Source: DASTQL01 sp035761805
Lineage (GTDB): Bacteria > Actinomycetota > Actinomycetes > Jiangellales > Jiangellaceae
Length of the DNA stretch: 21,570 nucleotides
Direction of reading: 5' to 3'
Assembly: GCA_035761805.1 (NCBI GenBank)
Contig: DASTQL010000120.1
Span: forward strand, 1 to 21,570
A program made the translations under genes and the position numbers. Below are positions 1 through 7,449 of the stretch, piece after piece (position 1 is the stretch's first letter; each line of letters begins with the position of its first letter). A model generated the notes under the pieces. It saw only the letters and a list, made by a program, of their open reading frames with translations. It was not told the DNA's origin and did no database searches.

Positions 1-1
1 C

Positions 2-7
2 TAGCGT
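2..7 (+). promoter_or_regulatory. -10 box of a leaderless promoter for the exonuclease III gene
   Basis: TAGCGT fits the actinobacterial -10 pattern TAnnnT and ends 8 bases before the GTG at 16. No purine-rich ribosome binding site lies between them. This spacing puts the transcription start at or next to the start codon, so the mRNA is probably leaderless. The -35 region is outside the window. Confidence 0.45.
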
Positions 8-15
8 GGCCGCCC

Positions 16-789
16 GTGCGCCTCGCCACCTGGAACGTGAACTCCGTGGGTGCGCGGCTGCCCCGTCTCCTGGACTGGCTGGAGTCGCGCACGCCCGACA
101 TCGTGTGCCTGCAGGAGACGAAGTGCTCCGTCGAGGCCTTCCCGACCGACGTGGTCGGCCGGCTCGGCTACCTCGCCGCCGTGCACGGCAACGGGCGCTG
201 GAACGGCGTGGCGATCCTCTCCCGCGTGGGCCTGGAGGACGTCCGGCGGGGGCTGGACGGGGAGCCCGGCTTTCCCGACGTGGAGGCCCGCGCCGTGGCC
301 GCGACCTGCGGCGGCACCCGCGTCCACAGCCTGTACGTGCCGAACGGCCGCACCCCCGACTCCCCCCACTACGCCTACAAGCTCGCGTGGCTGGATTCCC
401 TCCGTACGACGCTGGCGGCGGAGCTGTCGGCGTACCCGGAGCTGGTCACGTGTGGGGACATGAACGTCGCGCCCACCGACGACGACGTGTGGGACGCGGC
501 GGCCTTCGTGGGTGCGACGCACGTGACGCAGCCGGAGCGGGTGCGGCTGGCTGCCGTACGGGACCTGGGGTTGCGCGACGTCGTGCCCCGGCCCGGCAAG
601 GGGCCGAACCCGTTCACGTACTGGGACTACCGGGCCGGGATGTTCCCCAAGGACATGGGGATGCGGATCGACCTGGTCTACGCATCCGGGCCGTTCGCGG
701 AGCGGGTGCTCGACGCCTGGGTCGACCGCGAGGCCCGCAAGGGCAAGGCGCCGTCCGACCACGCACCGGTGGTGGTGGACCTGGCCTGA
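16..789 (+). CDS. xth: Exodeoxyribonuclease III (AP endonuclease)
   Basis: Mg-dependent 3'-5' exonuclease and apurinic/apyrimidinic endonuclease of the endonuclease/exonuclease/phosphatase fold, acting in base excision repair in the cytoplasm. The 257 residues match the usual ExoIII length. Visible family motifs are the N-terminal TWNVNS (N7, N9), LQETK with metal-binding E34, GDMNVAPTDDDVW with D148 and N150, RIDLVY near the end, and the terminal SDHAPV with the D248-H249 catalytic pair. The GTG start at 16 is chosen because MRLATWNVNS is the canonical family N-terminus and a TAGCGT -10 box lies 8 bases upstream. The gene stands alone and converges with the anti-sigma gene, 33 bases away. 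The gene could be called xthA; the family assignment is secure. Confidence 0.95.
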   Translation: MRLATWNVNSVGARLPRLLDWLESRTPDIVCLQETKCSVEAFPTDVVGRLGYLAAVHGNGRWNGVAILSRVGLEDVRRGLDGEPGFPDVEARAVAATCGGTRVHSLYVPNGRTPDSPHYAYKLAWLDSLRTTLAAELSAYPELVTCGDMNVAPTDDDVWDAAAFVGATHVTQPERVRLAAVRDLGLRDVVPRPGKGPNPFTYWDYRAGMFPKDMGMRIDLVYASGPFAERVLDAWVDREARKGKAPSDHAPVVVDLA

Positions 790-822
790 CCGCCGGGGCG
801 CCCCCGTGCCCTGGCCGACGGC

Positions 823-1254
823 TCAGGCCGGGTTGCGGGGGACCAGGCACCAGACCGTCTTGCCCTCGGCGTCGGCCACGACACCCCACCTCGTGGCCAG
901 CGAGTCGACCAGCCGCAGCCCACGACCGTCGACGGCGCTCTCGCTGTACCCGCGCGGCGAGGGGCGCCCGCGATTCTCGTCCGAGACGGTGAGAAGCACA
1001 CCGTCGGCCATCGGCGTGAGGCCGACGCACATCTCCGTACCGGCGTGCTGCACAGCGTTGGTGGCGAGCTCGCTGACCAGCAGGGCCAGCACCTCCACGC
1101 GCTCCTTGGGGAGCCCCGCGGAAGCGAGCCGGTCCACGACCCATCGACGCGCCTCCCGTACGGAGGACGGCTCGGGGTCCAGGTGGATGTGCTCGTGGCC
1201 CTCGTTGGTCCCGAGATCGGGAGCGACCCGCCCGAGCACCCGCTCGCAGCCCAC
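823..1254 (-). CDS. RsbW-like anti-sigma factor / ATP-binding GHKL (HATPase_c_2) protein
   Basis: A small cytoplasmic GHKL-fold protein of the type that either holds a stress sigma factor or phosphorylates an anti-anti-sigma (STAS) partner. The 143 residues carry the N-box SELATNAVQHA (E62, N66, H70), the G1-like motif SDENRGRP with D92, and the G2 motif DGRGLRLVD (G110-G112), so the ATP site looks complete. The GTG start at 1254 is preceded by a purine-rich ribosome binding site (GGAGAGGGGG) about 6 bases upstream. The first 25 residues precede the conserved fold. No sigma factor or STAS gene lies nearby, so its partner is encoded elsewhere. Many actinobacteria hold dozens of such orphan paralogues, so the exact target cannot be read from sequence. 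Confidence 0.87.
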   Translation of the reverse strand: MGCERVLGRVAPDLGTNEGHEHIHLDPEPSSVREARRWVVDRLASAGLPKERVEVLALLVSELATNAVQHAGTEMCVGLTPMADGVLLTVSDENRGRPSPRGYSESAVDGRGLRLVDSLATRWGVVADAEGKTVWCLVPRNPA

Positions 1255-1400
1255 GGGCCACCCCCTCTCCTCGACACCGGCACGGCGTGCGACCGAGTGC
1301 TACCCGCGTGCGACGCTTCCATGCGAGAGCTGGCCAACCGGTCGGGGATGGTCGACCATGACCTTCCGACCCCCGGTGCCGCCTCGAAGGGGAGGTCGTC

Positions 1401-2291
1401 ATGCGTCGACTCCTGGCCTGCTCGGTCGCGGCGCTGCTCGCACTCGCGGGTCTGGTGGCCGGAGCCCCGGGTGCCTCAGCCGCGCGGCCTTCGACCGTCC
1501 CCGGCCTGCCGGTCCAGCTTGCGCTCGGCGACTCGGTCGCCGCGGGTGTCGGCGCGGGTGCCACCGAGGCAGAGCGCCGCCGGTTCGGCTACGTGGGCCT
1601 GCTGCACGAGCACCTGCGGGCCGGGCTGGACTGCGTTCCCGCCGCCTCGCCGCGCCCGTCGGTCGGGTGCGAGCAGCTGCAGCTGGTCGACGTGTCGGTA
1701 GGTGGAGCCACGACGACCACACTCATCGAGCACCAGCTGCCGACAGCCGTCGGCCTGCTCGAGGCGCGCAACGCCGACGCGAACCCCCGCAACGACGTCG
1801 AGGTCGTCACCGTGACGATCGGCGGCAACGACCTCTTCGGGCCGGTGGTGGCGGCGTGCATCCGGCCCGTGCCCCCGGACGCCGCCGGCTGCGCGTCCAC
1901 GATCGACCAGGTCTTCACCTCGGTCGACACCGACCTGGGCGTCATCCTGGGCAAGCTCGGGCGGGCGGCCGGCCCCGAGACGGACATCGTGGTGATGACC
2001 TACTACAACCCGCTGCCGGCGTGCATCCTCGCCCCGTTCACGGCTCTGGCGGACGTGGTGCTGGAGGGCGGATCGGTGCCCGGACTGCCGCCGCTCGCCG
2101 TCGGCTTCAACGACGTCATCCGCAGTGTCGCCGCGGAGAAGGGCGTGCTGGTGGCGGACACCTTCGGGACGCTCTCGACCGAGGACTTGGTAGGTGGCGC
2201 CGACTGCCTGCATCCCGACGCCTCCGGACATGCGGTCATCGCCGACGTCTTCGCCGAGGCGCTCGGGGCCCCGGCGGGACCGGGCGGCTGA
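1401..2291 (+). CDS. Secreted SGNH/GDSL-family lipase or esterase
   Basis: A predicted exported serine hydrolase of 296 residues. The N-terminus has a short basic start, a hydrophobic stretch (about 5-20) and an AxA-type cleavage site near ASA at about 28. The SGNH blocks are in order: LGDS with nucleophile S45, SVGG with G101 (oxyanion hole), IGGND with N143, and DCLHPDASGH with D268 and H271. This fits actinobacterial secreted lipase/acyl-esterase relatives, but the substrate is not readable. The ATG at 1401 follows an AAGGGGAGG ribosome binding site. It is divergent from the anti-sigma gene across 146 bases that must hold both promoters; I saw no convincing sigma box there. It could also be an acetyl-xylan or lysophospholipid esterase. 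Confidence 0.9.
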   Translation: MRRLLACSVAALLALAGLVAGAPGASAARPSTVPGLPVQLALGDSVAAGVGAGATEAERRRFGYVGLLHEHLRAGLDCVPAASPRPSVGCEQLQLVDVSVGGATTTTLIEHQLPTAVGLLEARNADANPRNDVEVVTVTIGGNDLFGPVVAACIRPVPPDAAGCASTIDQVFTSVDTDLGVILGKLGRAAGPETDIVVMTYYNPLPACILAPFTALADVVLEGGSVPGLPPLAVGFNDVIRSVAAEKGVLVADTFGTLSTEDLVGGADCLHPDASGHAVIADVFAEALGAPAGPGG

Positions 2292-2336
2292 TGCCCGGGG
2301 GTGCGCGGGAGGCCCGCGCGGGGTGAGGATGGAGGG

Positions 2337-2783
2337 GTGATCTCGGTCCCGCTCGCGCGACGGCTCCGCGATGCGGGGCTGCGGTGGGAGCCGAGCCGCG
2401 GAGACGCCTTCGTCATCGTCGACCGCGGGATCGACGACGAGGTCTTCGTGCTGTCCGACATGACGATCGAGGTCCACGACTTCCCGACCGGCCCGGAGAT
2501 CGGCTTCAACGGCACCGTGGAGTGGGCGCTCGACAGCGTTGAGAAGGGGACGACCCTGTGGCTGCCCCGCGAGGACCAGCTCCGCGAGCTGCTCGGTGGG
2601 GCGTTCGTCCGGCTCGAGCGGTCGGGGCGCCGTCACCGGGTTGTGCTCGACGTGGCGGGGCGATCGGCGACCGTCGAGGCCGACGCTCCTGCCGAGGCCT
2701 ACGGCCTGGCCCTGCTCCACCTGGCCACCGGTGTCGATCCCGTGGTCGACGGTGACGCGGCCCCGGGTGCCGTGCCGCGGTAA
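2337..2783 (+). CDS. Conserved actinobacterial protein of unknown function (often labelled CpaE-like)
   Basis: A small soluble protein of 148 residues. It matches, from memory, a conserved actinobacterial family whose N-terminus reads like ISVPLARRLRDAGLRW, followed by VFVLSDMTIEVHDF, IGFNGTVEWALDSV and WLPREDQLRELLG. Automatic pipelines often name such proteins pilus assembly protein CpaE, but no receiver or ParA-like ATPase motif of true CpaE is present and no pilus gene is nearby. I therefore assign no function. The GTG at 2337 is preferred over an in-frame GTG at 2301, because GAGGA at 2325-2329 is well spaced from it and the conserved sequence begins there. It follows the SGNH hydrolase gene by 45 bases and may be co-transcribed with it. 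Confidence 0.75.
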   Translation: MISVPLARRLRDAGLRWEPSRGDAFVIVDRGIDDEVFVLSDMTIEVHDFPTGPEIGFNGTVEWALDSVEKGTTLWLPREDQLRELLGGAFVRLERSGRRHRVVLDVAGRSATVEADAPAEAYGLALLHLATGVDPVVDGDAAPGAVPR

Positions 2784-2855
2784 GTGGGCACGCGCCACGG
2801 TGCATTCACCTGGCTCTGCACCCGCTTACGCGGCTGCCGTGATCATTGGGGTGGC

Positions 2856-2881
2856 GGTTGGCGGGGGTCCGGGCCGGGTAG
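2856..2881 (+). promoter_or_regulatory. Possible stress-sigma (SigB/SigF-type) promoter upstream of the DUF1206 gene
   Basis: GGTTGG and GGGTAG separated by 14 bases resemble the actinobacterial stress-sigma pattern GTTT-n14/16-GGGTAT, with one mismatch in each box core. It lies about 55 bases before the DUF1206 start. In such GC-rich DNA a match this short can arise by chance. Confidence 0.22.
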
Positions 2882-2937
2882 TGGTGGCGCGACCGGGCGC
2901 GCCGGGCAGCCCGGTGTCGAGCAGAGGGGACACCACC

Positions 2938-3774
2938 ATGGCTGGCGCTGGTGAGGCCGGACAGGCGGCGCGGGAGACGGCTCGGCACGTGAGTCGCGTG
3001 GGCGACGACCCGAGGGTCGAGCGGCTGGCCCGCCTCGGCTTCGTCGTGTACGGGCTGGTGCACCTGGTCCTGGCCTGGCTGGCGCTGCAGATCGCGTGGG
3101 GCTCGGGTGGCGAGGAGGCGTCGACGAGCGGCGCGGTCGAGACCCTGGCCCAGCAGCCGCTCGGGCTGGTCCTCGTCTGGGCCGTGGCGGTGGGCATGGC
3201 CCTGCTCGCGCTCTGGCAGCTGTCCGAGGCGGTCCTCGGCGGGCACGTCGTGGGCGACGGGCATCGTGGCGCCAGCCGCGCCAAGGCGGCGGCCAAGGCC
3301 GTCGTGTACGGCGTGATCTCGGCCGTCGCCGTCCGCGTGGCGCTCGGCGGGGGCGGGGGCGGCAGCGAGGAGGAGGCCGCCAGCACGCTCATGGACCTGC
3401 CGGGCGGCCGCTTCCTGGTCGGCGCCGTGGGGATCGGCACCCTCGCCGTGGGGGCGTACCACGTCAAGAAGGGGATCGGGAAGGAGTTCCTCGACGACCT
3501 CGAGGGCGGCGCCACCACCGGCCGCACGGGCAGCGCCATCGAGCGGCTGGGCCAGATCGGCTACGCCGCCAAGGGAGTGGCCCTGGGGATCGTCGGCGTG
3601 CTGTTCGTCGTCGCGGCGTGGCGCCACGACGAGGACCAGGCCGGTGGCCTCGACGCCGCTTTGCGCACCCTCGAGGAACAGCCGTTCGGGCCATGGCTGC
3701 TCAGCGTCGTCGGGCTCGGCATCGGCGCATACGGGATCTACTGCTTCGCCCGAGCCCGGTACGAACGCACCTGA
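2938..3774 (+). CDS. DUF1206 family integral membrane protein
   Basis: A six-helix membrane protein of 278 residues built from three copies of a two-helix unit, which is the DUF1206 architecture. Predicted helices are at about 33-54, 77-96, 117-136, 158-176, 205-228 and 252-271. The repeat is visible in paired segments: each unit opens with a (L/I)xxxGxxxYG(L/V) or similar helix and closes with a segment after QQPLG, LPGGR or EQPFG. The first 30 residues are polar and cytosolic-looking. No enzymatic residues are recognisable, and the biochemical role of the family is not established. The ATG at 2938 is chosen because membrane homology begins soon after it and GAGGGGA lies 8 bases upstream; the open frame extends further upstream but without family sequence. 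Confidence 0.88.
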   Translation: MAGAGEAGQAARETARHVSRVGDDPRVERLARLGFVVYGLVHLVLAWLALQIAWGSGGEEASTSGAVETLAQQPLGLVLVWAVAVGMALLALWQLSEAVLGGHVVGDGHRGASRAKAAAKAVVYGVISAVAVRVALGGGGGGSEEEAASTLMDLPGGRFLVGAVGIGTLAVGAYHVKKGIGKEFLDDLEGGATTGRTGSAIERLGQIGYAAKGVALGIVGVLFVVAAWRHDEDQAGGLDAALRTLEEQPFGPWLLSVVGLGIGAYGIYCFARARYERT

Positions 3775-3793
3775 CCCCCCCAAGGTCGCCCGG

Positions 3794-4165
3794 TCAGACG
3801 GCCTGGCGGTGCTCCCCCCACCAGTCCACGTGGAAGACGCCGTCGGCGTCGACCCGGCGATACGTGTGGGCTGCCCCGGCGACGACCCGCCGCCACCAGT
3901 CCTGGCCCGAGACCACCGCGTCGCGGAAGTAGTCGTCCACGAGGAGCGTCGGCAGGTCCGGCCGGCGCTCGCAGGCCTCGGTGCCGGCACGCGGCCGCCC
4001 TCTCCGGCGTGACGCGCCATCAGGTCGTCGATACGGGCCCGCGTGCGGTTGTGGACCGCCACGGTGTGGCCGTGCCGGGCGAGGTTGCGGGCGAGGTTGC
4101 GGCCCAACCGTGGCCAGGCCGGTGACCCCGATCCGGGCAGTGGCGTCGATCGTGGCCCAACCCTG
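3794..4165 (-). pseudogene. gnd: Relic of 6-phosphogluconate dehydrogenase (gnd) with internal deletions and a frameshift
   Basis: On the minus strand the start of a long-form NADP-dependent 6-phosphogluconate dehydrogenase can be read as ARIGVTGLAT. The frame then shifts by one base near 4105-4110 and continues as GRNLARNLARHGHTVAVHNR and DDLMARHAGEGG, the Rossmann nucleotide-binding start. Near 3970-4005 the sequence jumps back to the first frame and directly into the C-terminus: ERRPDLPTLLVDDYFRDAVV, then SGQDWWRRVVA. A second, smaller gap near 3870 joins this to AHTYRRVDADGVFHVDW before the TGA at 3794-3796. The central catalytic domain, most of roughly 480 residues, is absent. About 370 bases remain. 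The gene is dead; the 5' limit is approximate because no start codon is preserved. It occupies most of the gene-free stretch 3775-4264. Confidence 0.82.
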
Positions 4166-4264
4166 CCCGATCCGCCTTGGTCGTCGCACGCCCCGCCCGA
4201 CGCGCGGACGGGCGACACGCCGCGGAAGTGACGGAGCGGCCGGGATGGGGAAGGCTGGGACGAC

Positions 4265-5782
4265 GTGCCCGCCTCCACCCGGCTGCTCTCCGGCCGCTAC
4301 CGCCTGGACCAGCTCCTCGGCGAGGGGGCGATGGCCTCGGTGTGGCAGGCGCACGACGAGCGCCTCGGGCGCGACGTCGCGATCAAGGTCGTGCGGCCCG
4401 ACGCCGCCGACCCCGCGGCGGTGGCTCGCTTCGACCGGGAGGCCCGGGTGATCGCCGGCATCCGGCACCCGGGCGTGGTGCTCGTGCACGACTACGGCGT
4501 GGAGGACGGCTCCCCCTTCCTGGTGATGGAGCTCCTACCGGGACCCTCCCTGGCGCGTGTGGTCGCCGAGGAGGCGCCGCTCGAGGTCGGCCGGGCCTCC
4601 ACGTACGTACGGGAGACCGCCGAGGCGCTCGCCGCCGCGCACGCCGCGGGCATCGTCCACCGTGACGTCAAGCCGGGCAACCTCGTGCTCGACGCCCAGG
4701 GCCGGGTTCGCGTGGTCGACTTCGGCATCGCCCGCGTGGAGCAGGAGGCCGGCGCCGCACTGACGGCGGCCGGCCATGTCGTGGGCAGCGCGGCCTACCT
4801 GGCGCCGGAGCAGGCCTCCGGAGGGCGTGTGGACCACCGAGCCGACCTGTACGCCCTGGGCTGCGTCCTGCTCGCCCTGCTCACCGGGCGGCCGCCGTTC
4901 TCCGGGAACTCCCCCGTCACCGTCGCCGCCCAGCACCTGCACGCCGACCCGCCGGACCTCGCGGCGCTGCGGCCGGACGTCCCAGCCCCCCTCACCGAAC
5001 TCGTCCGGGACCTGCTGGCCAAGGATCCGCATCGGCGACCGGCGGGTGCCCAGGACGTCGTCGATCGGCTCGGCGACCTCGCGAGCCCGGACGACGCGAC
5101 CGCCGTCGTCCCGGCCGCCGGCGTGATGAACCCGGATCCAACGGCGACGGCCGTCCTGCCTGGCGCCGCCGCGACCGGTGCGCCGGTCTCGGCGCGTGGC
5201 GGTACGGCGGCGGCGGACGAGGGCCTCGACACCCGCCGGATCGGGCTCGCCGCCGCGGCGGTGCTGGCGACGGTGGGGCTGCTCATCGCCGCGGCGGCCC
5301 TCGGAGTCCTGCCCGGCGGGGACGACGCCGGCACCGACGCCGCCCCGGCCGCGGTCAGGCCACCCGTCGTGGAGGATGAACCGGCGGCACAACCAACATC
5401 GGAGCAGGAGCAGGACGCCGCCGAGGAAGCCGAGCGGAGCCCGGCGGGGGACGAGCCCGTCGACCCTGAGCCGGCAGGACCCGAGGCGGCCCTGGCCACC
5501 CTGCGCACGGCCGTTGCCGGCCTCGGGGCGGAGGGCCGCCGAGCGCAGCGTGACCTGGAGCGTCGGGTCGACCGGCTGGAGTCCGCCGTCCGGGACGGGG
5601 ATGGGGACAAGGCCCACGACCGGCTCGAGGGCCTCGAGGAGGAGGTGGAGGACCTCGAGGAGGACGGAAGGCTGTCGGCGGGGTCCGGGCAGGCGGTACT
5701 CGAGGCGGCGGACGGACTCCGCTCGGCGCTTCGCACGCTCGACGGTGGGGACGACCGGGGCCGTGACCGCGACGACGACTGA
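4265..5782 (+). CDS. Transmembrane Hanks-type Ser/Thr protein kinase (PknB-like)
   Basis: A membrane signalling kinase of 505 residues. The N-terminal cytosolic domain (about 10-275) holds the glycine loop LGEGAMASV (G19, G21), VAIK with K41, catalytic-loop HRDVKPGN (D134), DFG (D152) and the substrate-recognition motif SAAYLAPEQ, so it looks catalytically intact. A linker of about 50 residues leads to one membrane helix at about 326-348. The outer domain (350-505) has no PASTA repeats. It is rich in Glu, Asp, Ala and Pro, followed by a long heptad-like helical stretch (about 405-490) containing EEEVEDLEED and an acidic tail. The GTG start at 4265 has only a modest purine-rich stretch upstream, but the kinase fold begins right after it. 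No phosphatase or FHA gene is adjacent, so its pathway is unknown. Confidence 0.93.
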   Translation: MPASTRLLSGRYRLDQLLGEGAMASVWQAHDERLGRDVAIKVVRPDAADPAAVARFDREARVIAGIRHPGVVLVHDYGVEDGSPFLVMELLPGPSLARVVAEEAPLEVGRASTYVRETAEALAAAHAAGIVHRDVKPGNLVLDAQGRVRVVDFGIARVEQEAGAALTAAGHVVGSAAYLAPEQASGGRVDHRADLYALGCVLLALLTGRPPFSGNSPVTVAAQHLHADPPDLAALRPDVPAPLTELVRDLLAKDPHRRPAGAQDVVDRLGDLASPDDATAVVPAAGVMNPDPTATAVLPGAAATGAPVSARGGTAAADEGLDTRRIGLAAAAVLATVGLLIAAAALGVLPGGDDAGTDAAPAAVRPPVVEDEPAAQPTSEQEQDAAEEAERSPAGDEPVDPEPAGPEAALATLRTAVAGLGAEGRRAQRDLERRVDRLESAVRDGDGDKAHDRLEGLEEEVEDLEEDGRLSAGSGQAVLEAADGLRSALRTLDGGDDRGRDRDDD

Positions 5783-5861
5783 CCTAGGACGGGCGGGCGA
5801 CCGGCCTCGGCCACGAGCGGGAGGGTGCGAGTTGCGGTGTCCGCTCCACTGGAACTGCGTC

Positions 5862-5888
5862 GCAAGTGCGGTGCAAGCGAGTCGCAAG
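5862..5888 (+). repeat. Three GCAAG direct repeats at 11-base spacing
   Basis: GCAAG occurs at 5862-5866, 5873-5877 and 5884-5888, exactly 11 bases apart, in the 171-base gap between the kinase and hemerythrin genes. About one helical turn per unit would place the copies on the same face of the DNA, as in tandem activator or repressor sites. This is a candidate regulatory array about 65-90 bases before the hemerythrin start. Confidence 0.4.
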
Positions 5889-5953
5889 CCGAGCCGCCCA
5901 GGCTGGGACGGACGGCGGGAGTGCCTGCCCTCTGCAGCTGAGGAGCACCGAAC

Positions 5954-6679
5954 GTGACCAGGCCGACCGAGACGCCGACCGCTCCGACCACGTCCCCGCC
6001 GCGCGCGGCGACGACGGCCGACGACCGCCCGGACACCCGCGACATGGTCGTCGTCCACACCGGCTTCCGCCGGGAGCTGCGGCTCATGCCCGAGCTCGTG
6101 CACGCCGTGGCCGACGGCGACCTCGAGCGCACCGAGGTCGTGGGCGCCCACCTGGAGCTGTGGTTGACGTTGCTGCACGGCCACCACACCCGCGAGGACG
6201 ACTACCTGTGGCCGCTGCTGCACGAGCGGGCACCGGCCGACCTGGAGCCGGTCGTCGACCTCATGGAGGCTCAGCACGCGGTGGTCGAGGAGCTGGTCGA
6301 CCGGATCAGCCCCCTCGCCGCCTCGTGGCGCGGCACCGGCGCGGCTCAGGACCGCGATACCCTCGCCCGGCTCCTCCGCCGGCTGTACGACGCCCTCGTG
6401 GAGCACATGGACGACGAGGAGTCGCACCTGCTGCCGATCGCCGAGCGGGTGCTCACCGGGCCGGAGTGGCGTGAGCTCGGCAAGGGCGGCGCGGAGGAGA
6501 TCCCCAGGGACGTCCGGCTCGCCGTCTTCGGGATGTTCCTCGCCGATGCCGATCCGGACGCGACGGCCATGATGGTCTCCCATCTGCCGTTGCCCGCCCG
6601 GGTGCTGATCCGGCTGGGGCTGCCGCGGTGGGCCTACCGCCGCTACGCCCGACGGGTCCACCTCACCGACGTCGCCTGA
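5954..6679 (+). CDS. Hemerythrin HHE-domain protein
   Basis: A soluble 241-residue protein with a four-helix hemerythrin-like domain expected to carry a non-heme di-iron centre that binds O2, NO or other small ligands. Candidate iron ligands are H35 (VVHTGFRRE), H77 and E81 (HHTRE, an HxxxE motif), H108 (EAQHAVVEE), and H151 with E155 (EHMDDEESH, a second HxxxE). The full set expected for the family is therefore present. The first 25 residues are low-complexity Thr/Pro/Ala, and the last 70 form an extra helical segment. The GTG at 5954 follows GAGGAG at 5940-5945 with good spacing. It is probably transcribed on its own, downstream of the phased GCAAG repeats. Whether it senses oxygen, nitrosative stress or iron cannot be told. 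Confidence 0.88.
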   Translation: MTRPTETPTAPTTSPPRAATTADDRPDTRDMVVVHTGFRRELRLMPELVHAVADGDLERTEVVGAHLELWLTLLHGHHTREDDYLWPLLHERAPADLEPVVDLMEAQHAVVEELVDRISPLAASWRGTGAAQDRDTLARLLRRLYDALVEHMDDEESHLLPIAERVLTGPEWRELGKGGAEEIPRDVRLAVFGMFLADADPDATAMMVSHLPLPARVLIRLGLPRWAYRRYARRVHLTDVA

Positions 6680-6715
6680 GCCCGGGGCGTGCCGCCACAG
6701 CTGCGCAGAGCCGGG

Positions 6716-7348
6716 TCAGGCGCCTGTCAGCAACCCCTCCGGCCGCAGCGGCTCGGCGGGCAGGGCGTCCAGCACGTCCAGCAACCGCTGCACCCGCTGG
6801 AGCTCGCTGCGGTGGAAGGCGGGCCCTTCTTCGCGCGCCACGGTCAGCACCTGGCCGGCGGGCAGCGGCGCACGCGCCATCCGGACGCCGTCGACCAGCC
6901 CGAGGACGCGCGGCGGCGCCTGGGTGGGGAGGCGGGGCCGCCGGGGGGCTCCCCAGCTCGCGGCAACCACGTCGCCGCCCGGATCGCTGACACAGGCCCA
7001 GTCGGCCGCGAGGACCAGCGGCACGGTGTCCATGAGGGTGCGGACCGCACGCGCCGGGGCCCGGACCATGGCCACGAGGAGGTCGACCTCCGGCTGCGCC
7101 TCCGGAGTGGACGCCGCCGCCCACACGCCGAGCGGCTGCACGCCTGGCGCATTCCGCAGCGCGGCGAGCAGGCGGCCGCGGGGCTGCCCGCCGGGCCACT
7201 CCACGACGATGTCGTCGAGGGCCCGTCCGGTGTCCCGCTCGAGCACGGTGATCTGCACGACGTCGGCACCGAGCACGCCGAGGATGCGGGTCACCTTGGC
7301 CAGCGACCCGGGCAGGTCGGGGAGCTCCACTCGGACACGCAGCAGCAT
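6716..7348 (-). CDS. ACT-domain protein, probable amino-acid-binding regulator
   Basis: A cytoplasmic protein of 210 residues. The N-terminal 70 residues form an ACT domain: LLRVRVELPDLPGSLAKVTRILG is the typical first strand, the Asp-x-Pro-Gly ligand loop and the first helix, followed by GADVVQITVLER and a DDIVVEWP strand. The remainder (about 80-210) resembles a weakly conserved regulatory region with no catalytic motif that I recognise, so no enzyme can be named. The ATG at 7348 follows GGAGGA by about 6 bases. It is divergent from the cyclase gene (101 bases between starts) and converges with the hemerythrin gene. ACT domains usually bind amino acids, but the ligand is unknown here. Confidence 0.82.
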   Translation of the reverse strand: MLLRVRVELPDLPGSLAKVTRILGVLGADVVQITVLERDTGRALDDIVVEWPGGQPRGRLLAALRNAPGVQPLGVWAAASTPEAQPEVDLLVAMVRAPARAVRTLMDTVPLVLAADWACVSDPGGDVVAASWGAPRRPRLPTQAPPRVLGLVDGVRMARAPLPAGQVLTVAREEGPAFHRSELQRVQRLLDVLDALPAEPLRPEGLLTGA

Positions 7349-7436
7349 GGGTCCTCCTCGACGGCAGGTGACGTCCAGACTGGACCGGCAACGTTGCGGG
7401 CTCGTTTCGGTGAGGTGTCCTCCGTCGACAGACTTG

Positions 7437-7442
7437 TACAGT
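7437..7442 (+). promoter_or_regulatory. -10 box of a leaderless promoter for the cyclase gene
   Basis: TACAGT, a good TAnnnT box, ends 7 bases before the ATG at 7450, and no ribosome binding site lies between. The geometry predicts that transcription starts at the ATG. This also supports the ATG at 7450 as the start. Confidence 0.5.
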
Positions 7443-7449
7443 CCGTGAG

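Noticed and set aside
1255..1400. Stress-sigma promoter for the anti-sigma or SGNH gene (GGGTAG on the minus strand near 1299-1304)
   Set aside because: No GTTT-like -35 box at the right distance could be found.
2337..2783. Calling this gene a pilus assembly protein (CpaE)
   Set aside because: It lacks the receiver and ParA-like ATPase domains of CpaE, and no pilus genes are nearby; the name is probably propagated annotation.
4077..4101. 12-base tandem repeat (two copies of GCGAGGTTGCGG or its near equivalent)
   Set aside because: It encodes the natural NLAR-NLAR repetition at the start of Gnd, so it is coding history rather than a regulatory or mobile repeat.
4194..4212. Hairpin CGCCCG-n7-CGGGCG upstream of the kinase gene, considered as a terminator
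   Set aside because: The stem is only six base pairs and has no T-run on either side. Such hairpins are common by chance at this GC content.
4535..6661. Minus-strand open frame of 708 codons opposite the kinase and hemerythrin genes
   Set aside because: Composition is Arg/Gly/Val-rich with no recognisable domain. The plus-strand genes beneath it have intact catalytic and metal-binding motifs.
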